This document shows, piece after piece, positions 61,952 to 64,000 of a stretch of DNA of 64,000 nucleotides. Origin of the DNA: Daphnia carinata (Eukaryota > Arthropoda > Branchiopoda > Diplostraca > Daphniidae); contig NC_081332.1 of NCBI RefSeq assembly GCF_022539665.2, forward strand, positions 1,509,773 to 1,573,772, in the 5' to 3' direction. Position 1 is the stretch's first letter; each line of letters starts with the position of its first letter. Both the position numbers and the translations under genes were made by a program. The notes under the pieces were generated by a model. The model ran no database searches, was not told the origin of the DNA, and worked only from the letters and a program-made list of their open reading frames with translations.

Positions 61952-61995
61952 GACGAAATTCGATTGCAAAACCAGCGCACGATTCAACGACGAAA

Positions 61996-63792
61996 ATGTT
62001 GTCCCTATTTAATGTTGTGCTAGCGTTGGTCCTTGTGATTCACGTTGTCCTTTCGCGAGATGATCAGCGAACGGTCCAAGTGATTTTAAAACTCTTGTCT
62101 GACACGAATTGCCATGCAACAATTGTCGTCTCTGATGAAAACCCCGGACACTACACCGAAGGATTGGTAAATACGTTTATCAACATGCAATCTAATCCTA
62201 TTATTCTTCCGGAACTATCCGACCGGAATCAGAAGAGATATAGAGAGCCAACCTGTCAGAATGCTGTTCTCTTTGGTAATGAAATCGCAACGTTGACGTC
62301 CTTATATCGCGCAATGAAAAGCCAATTTAAAATCAACAATGCGTTGATCGTTGCCCGTTTTTATCCGGAAGACGCCATCCGACTATTGTTCGATATCCAG
62401 GAGGAGAACGTGTTCGTCTTACTGGAGAAAAATGGCAGAGATTTGGAACTCTATTCTTGGAAAGTCAATAACAAAACATCATTCGTGATTATTAGAAACC
62501 AATCGGACGTGACTCTAACAAGAGAACGGAATCATTCAACCAATCTATCGGGACGGCATCTAATGATTGGCACGCTGGCCTTTCCTCCGACCATTATCAT
62601 CGACGCTGAACGAAGGATTACAGGGTTTGAACCTTCAATCATCGAAGCTCTGTCTTCTCACTTGAATTTCACCTACGAATTTATTCAAACATCACCGAAC
62701 GAAATGTGGGGCGAAATACTCGGTACGGACGACAACCACACGGTCACTGGACTGCTGGGCATGCTTGTCCGCAAGGAGGTAGACATCGCAGCTGGTGGAC
62801 TGTACATTTCCAGTCCACGTGTGCCTTACGTCGATTACACCGAGATCTACAATTGCGAGTACGAAAAATTTGTCGTTCTAGCTCCGCGACCTTACGGCAA
62901 ATGGACGGCCCTTTTCTATTCGTTCACGTGGCAAACTTGGTTAGCCACCATCGTATCCGCTTTCGTCGTGATTGTAATGCTCCGTTTCGTCGCTGCTTGT
63001 TCGTCGCGTTATAGAGAATCTGTTAACAACGACGTGTTTGCTGATTTCCAGTATTGTTGTCTCTACGTCATCGGGAACTTGTCCAACGTGCAGGTCCAAC
63101 CGCAAAACATCACGTCCGGCTCTAACCGGACATTTCTCATCGGTTGGCTGTTTGCCACGCTCATCCTGACCACTGGCTACCGTTCGGGACTGATATCTTA
63201 CATGACTTTCCCTTTCACGCCACCTACAATCGATACACTTCAACAGCTGGTCGACAGTCCCTTACAGAAGATCGTTTTCGCCGGCTTCTTTAAGTCGATT
63301 CTCATGAATTCGTCCAACGAATTAGAGAAGAAAATTGGAGAACAATTAATTCCGCATTATAATTTAACTGGAATGTTTGTGGAGTTAGAAAAGGGTTCGT
63401 TTGCTATTGAATCCAGTTTGAATAATATTCTTTACATGACGGCTTTGATGTACCCGACGACCAGTGCCGGCCCACGGGTCCACCTCATCAAAGAGAATCT
63501 CCTGCCCGCCTGGGTAGCTTTTGGCTTGCAGAAGAATTCTCAATTGAAACCTTATTTCGATAAAGAGATCCGACGTTTGACTGAATCTGGTCTCGTTGAG
63601 CATCACATTACGACTTTCGCGAAGAAGTTGGTCAAGTGGAACCCTAAGAAAGCCAACGATCGCATCTCGTTCTCGCTGGACAGCTTGCAAGGGGCATTCT
63701 ATTTGCTCGGTGTAGGTATCGTCGCTTCGATTGTTGTGTTTATAGTCGAAATAGGTTCAGCCTCGAGAGTTTTTAAGGTTGGTAAACAATAG
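61996..63792 (+). CDS. Ionotropic receptor (IR), single-exon, tandem copy 2
   Basis: A 598-residue open frame. Signal peptide MLSLFNVVLALVLVIHVVLS. The S1 lobe has NLSGRHLMIGTLAFPPTIII, GFEPSIIEALSSHLNFTYEF and TGLLGMLVRKEVDIAAG. M1 is QTWLATIVSAFVVIVMLRFV. M3 is ILTTGYRSGLISYMTFPFTP, identical over this stretch to copy 1. S2 has AFGLQKNSQLKPYFDKEI, and M4 is GAFYLLGVGIVASIVVFIVE. The two tandem copies align along their whole length and differ most in the N-terminal region, as expected for IRs where that part evolves fastest. No introns. Ligand unknown. Confidence 0.93.
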   Translation: MLSLFNVVLALVLVIHVVLSRDDQRTVQVILKLLSDTNCHATIVVSDENPGHYTEGLVNTFINMQSNPIILPELSDRNQKRYREPTCQNAVLFGNEIATLTSLYRAMKSQFKINNALIVARFYPEDAIRLLFDIQEENVFVLLEKNGRDLELYSWKVNNKTSFVIIRNQSDVTLTRERNHSTNLSGRHLMIGTLAFPPTIIIDAERRITGFEPSIIEALSSHLNFTYEFIQTSPNEMWGEILGTDDNHTVTGLLGMLVRKEVDIAAGGLYISSPRVPYVDYTEIYNCEYEKFVVLAPRPYGKWTALFYSFTWQTWLATIVSAFVVIVMLRFVAACSSRYRESVNNDVFADFQYCCLYVIGNLSNVQVQPQNITSGSNRTFLIGWLFATLILTTGYRSGLISYMTFPFTPPTIDTLQQLVDSPLQKIVFAGFFKSILMNSSNELEKKIGEQLIPHYNLTGMFVELEKGSFAIESSLNNILYMTALMYPTTSAGPRVHLIKENLLPAWVAFGLQKNSQLKPYFDKEIRRLTESGLVEHHITTFAKKLVKWNPKKANDRISFSLDSLQGAFYLLGVGIVASIVVFIVEIGSASRVFKVGKQ

Positions 63793-63894
63793 GAAGTTGA
63801 CGTTAGTTAATTTTAGAGACTTATCTAATAACCAATTCGTTTAATTGTTAGTTGTAGCTGAAAATTATACGTGATGTAGTAAGATGTTAACACA

Positions 63895-63900
63895 AATAAA
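63895..63900 (+). terminator. Poly(A) signal of tandem IR copy 2
   Basis: AATAAA lies about 100 bases after the stop codon at 63792, followed by AT-rich sequence. It is the best candidate for the 3' end. Confidence 0.6.
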
Positions 63901-64000
63901 TCTGAAATGAATAATCATTTCTTGCATTTTTAAATTTTTTTGTTGGCTTAAAGTCGATTATCAGTGAACATAACGTGTATCACAATGCCCCGCAAATAAC

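Overview
This is a compact invertebrate nuclear window, most likely from a branchiopod crustacean of the Daphnia type. That assignment is an inference from many short GT-AG introns (mostly about 55-90 bp), TCAGT-like initiators close to start codons, an arthropod-type moesin, and neighbouring ionotropic receptor (IR), ABCG, CLCA and C-type lectin genes. No bacterial, phage or CRISPR features were seen. Gene models were built by hand from splice sites. For the complete genes, the summed exon lengths divide by three and splice phases agree across junctions.

Region 1-24 kb is gene-dense. In order it holds moesin (ERM family, -), the splicing factor SF3A3 (+), a serine protease homologue without its catalytic His and Ser (+), a White-type ABCG half transporter (-), a CUB plus C-type lectin gene broken by two in-frame stops (-), a PRDM13-type PR/zinc-finger regulator (-), and a seven-exon gene whose C-terminus resembles radial spoke protein RSPH3 (-). 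The RSPH3-like gene has a perfect palindromic X-box (RFX site) in an intron.

Region 24-34 kb is accessory. It has no recognisable protein gene. A large inverted repeat has two arms of about 870 bp separated by about 4.3 kb. The spacer holds a half-kilobase minisatellite directly followed by a 330-bp piggyBac-like MITE with TTAA duplications.

Region 34-44 kb is a tandem duplication of a head-to-tail cytochrome P450 (CYP4-like) and receptor pair. In copy 1 the P450 is dead and the 14-exon receptor is intact. In copy 2 the P450 is intact and only the first three exons of the receptor remain.

Region 44-54 kb holds an 18-exon CLCA-family membrane protein whose metalloprotease and MIDAS motifs are both degraded (+). 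It also holds an unidentified single-pass membrane protein (-).

Region 56-64 kb is a cluster of three IR genes, each with a single coding exon: one on - and two tandem paralogues on +. The first + copy has a perfect X-box about 80-95 bp upstream of its start codon. This fits expression in ciliated sensory neurons under RFX control.
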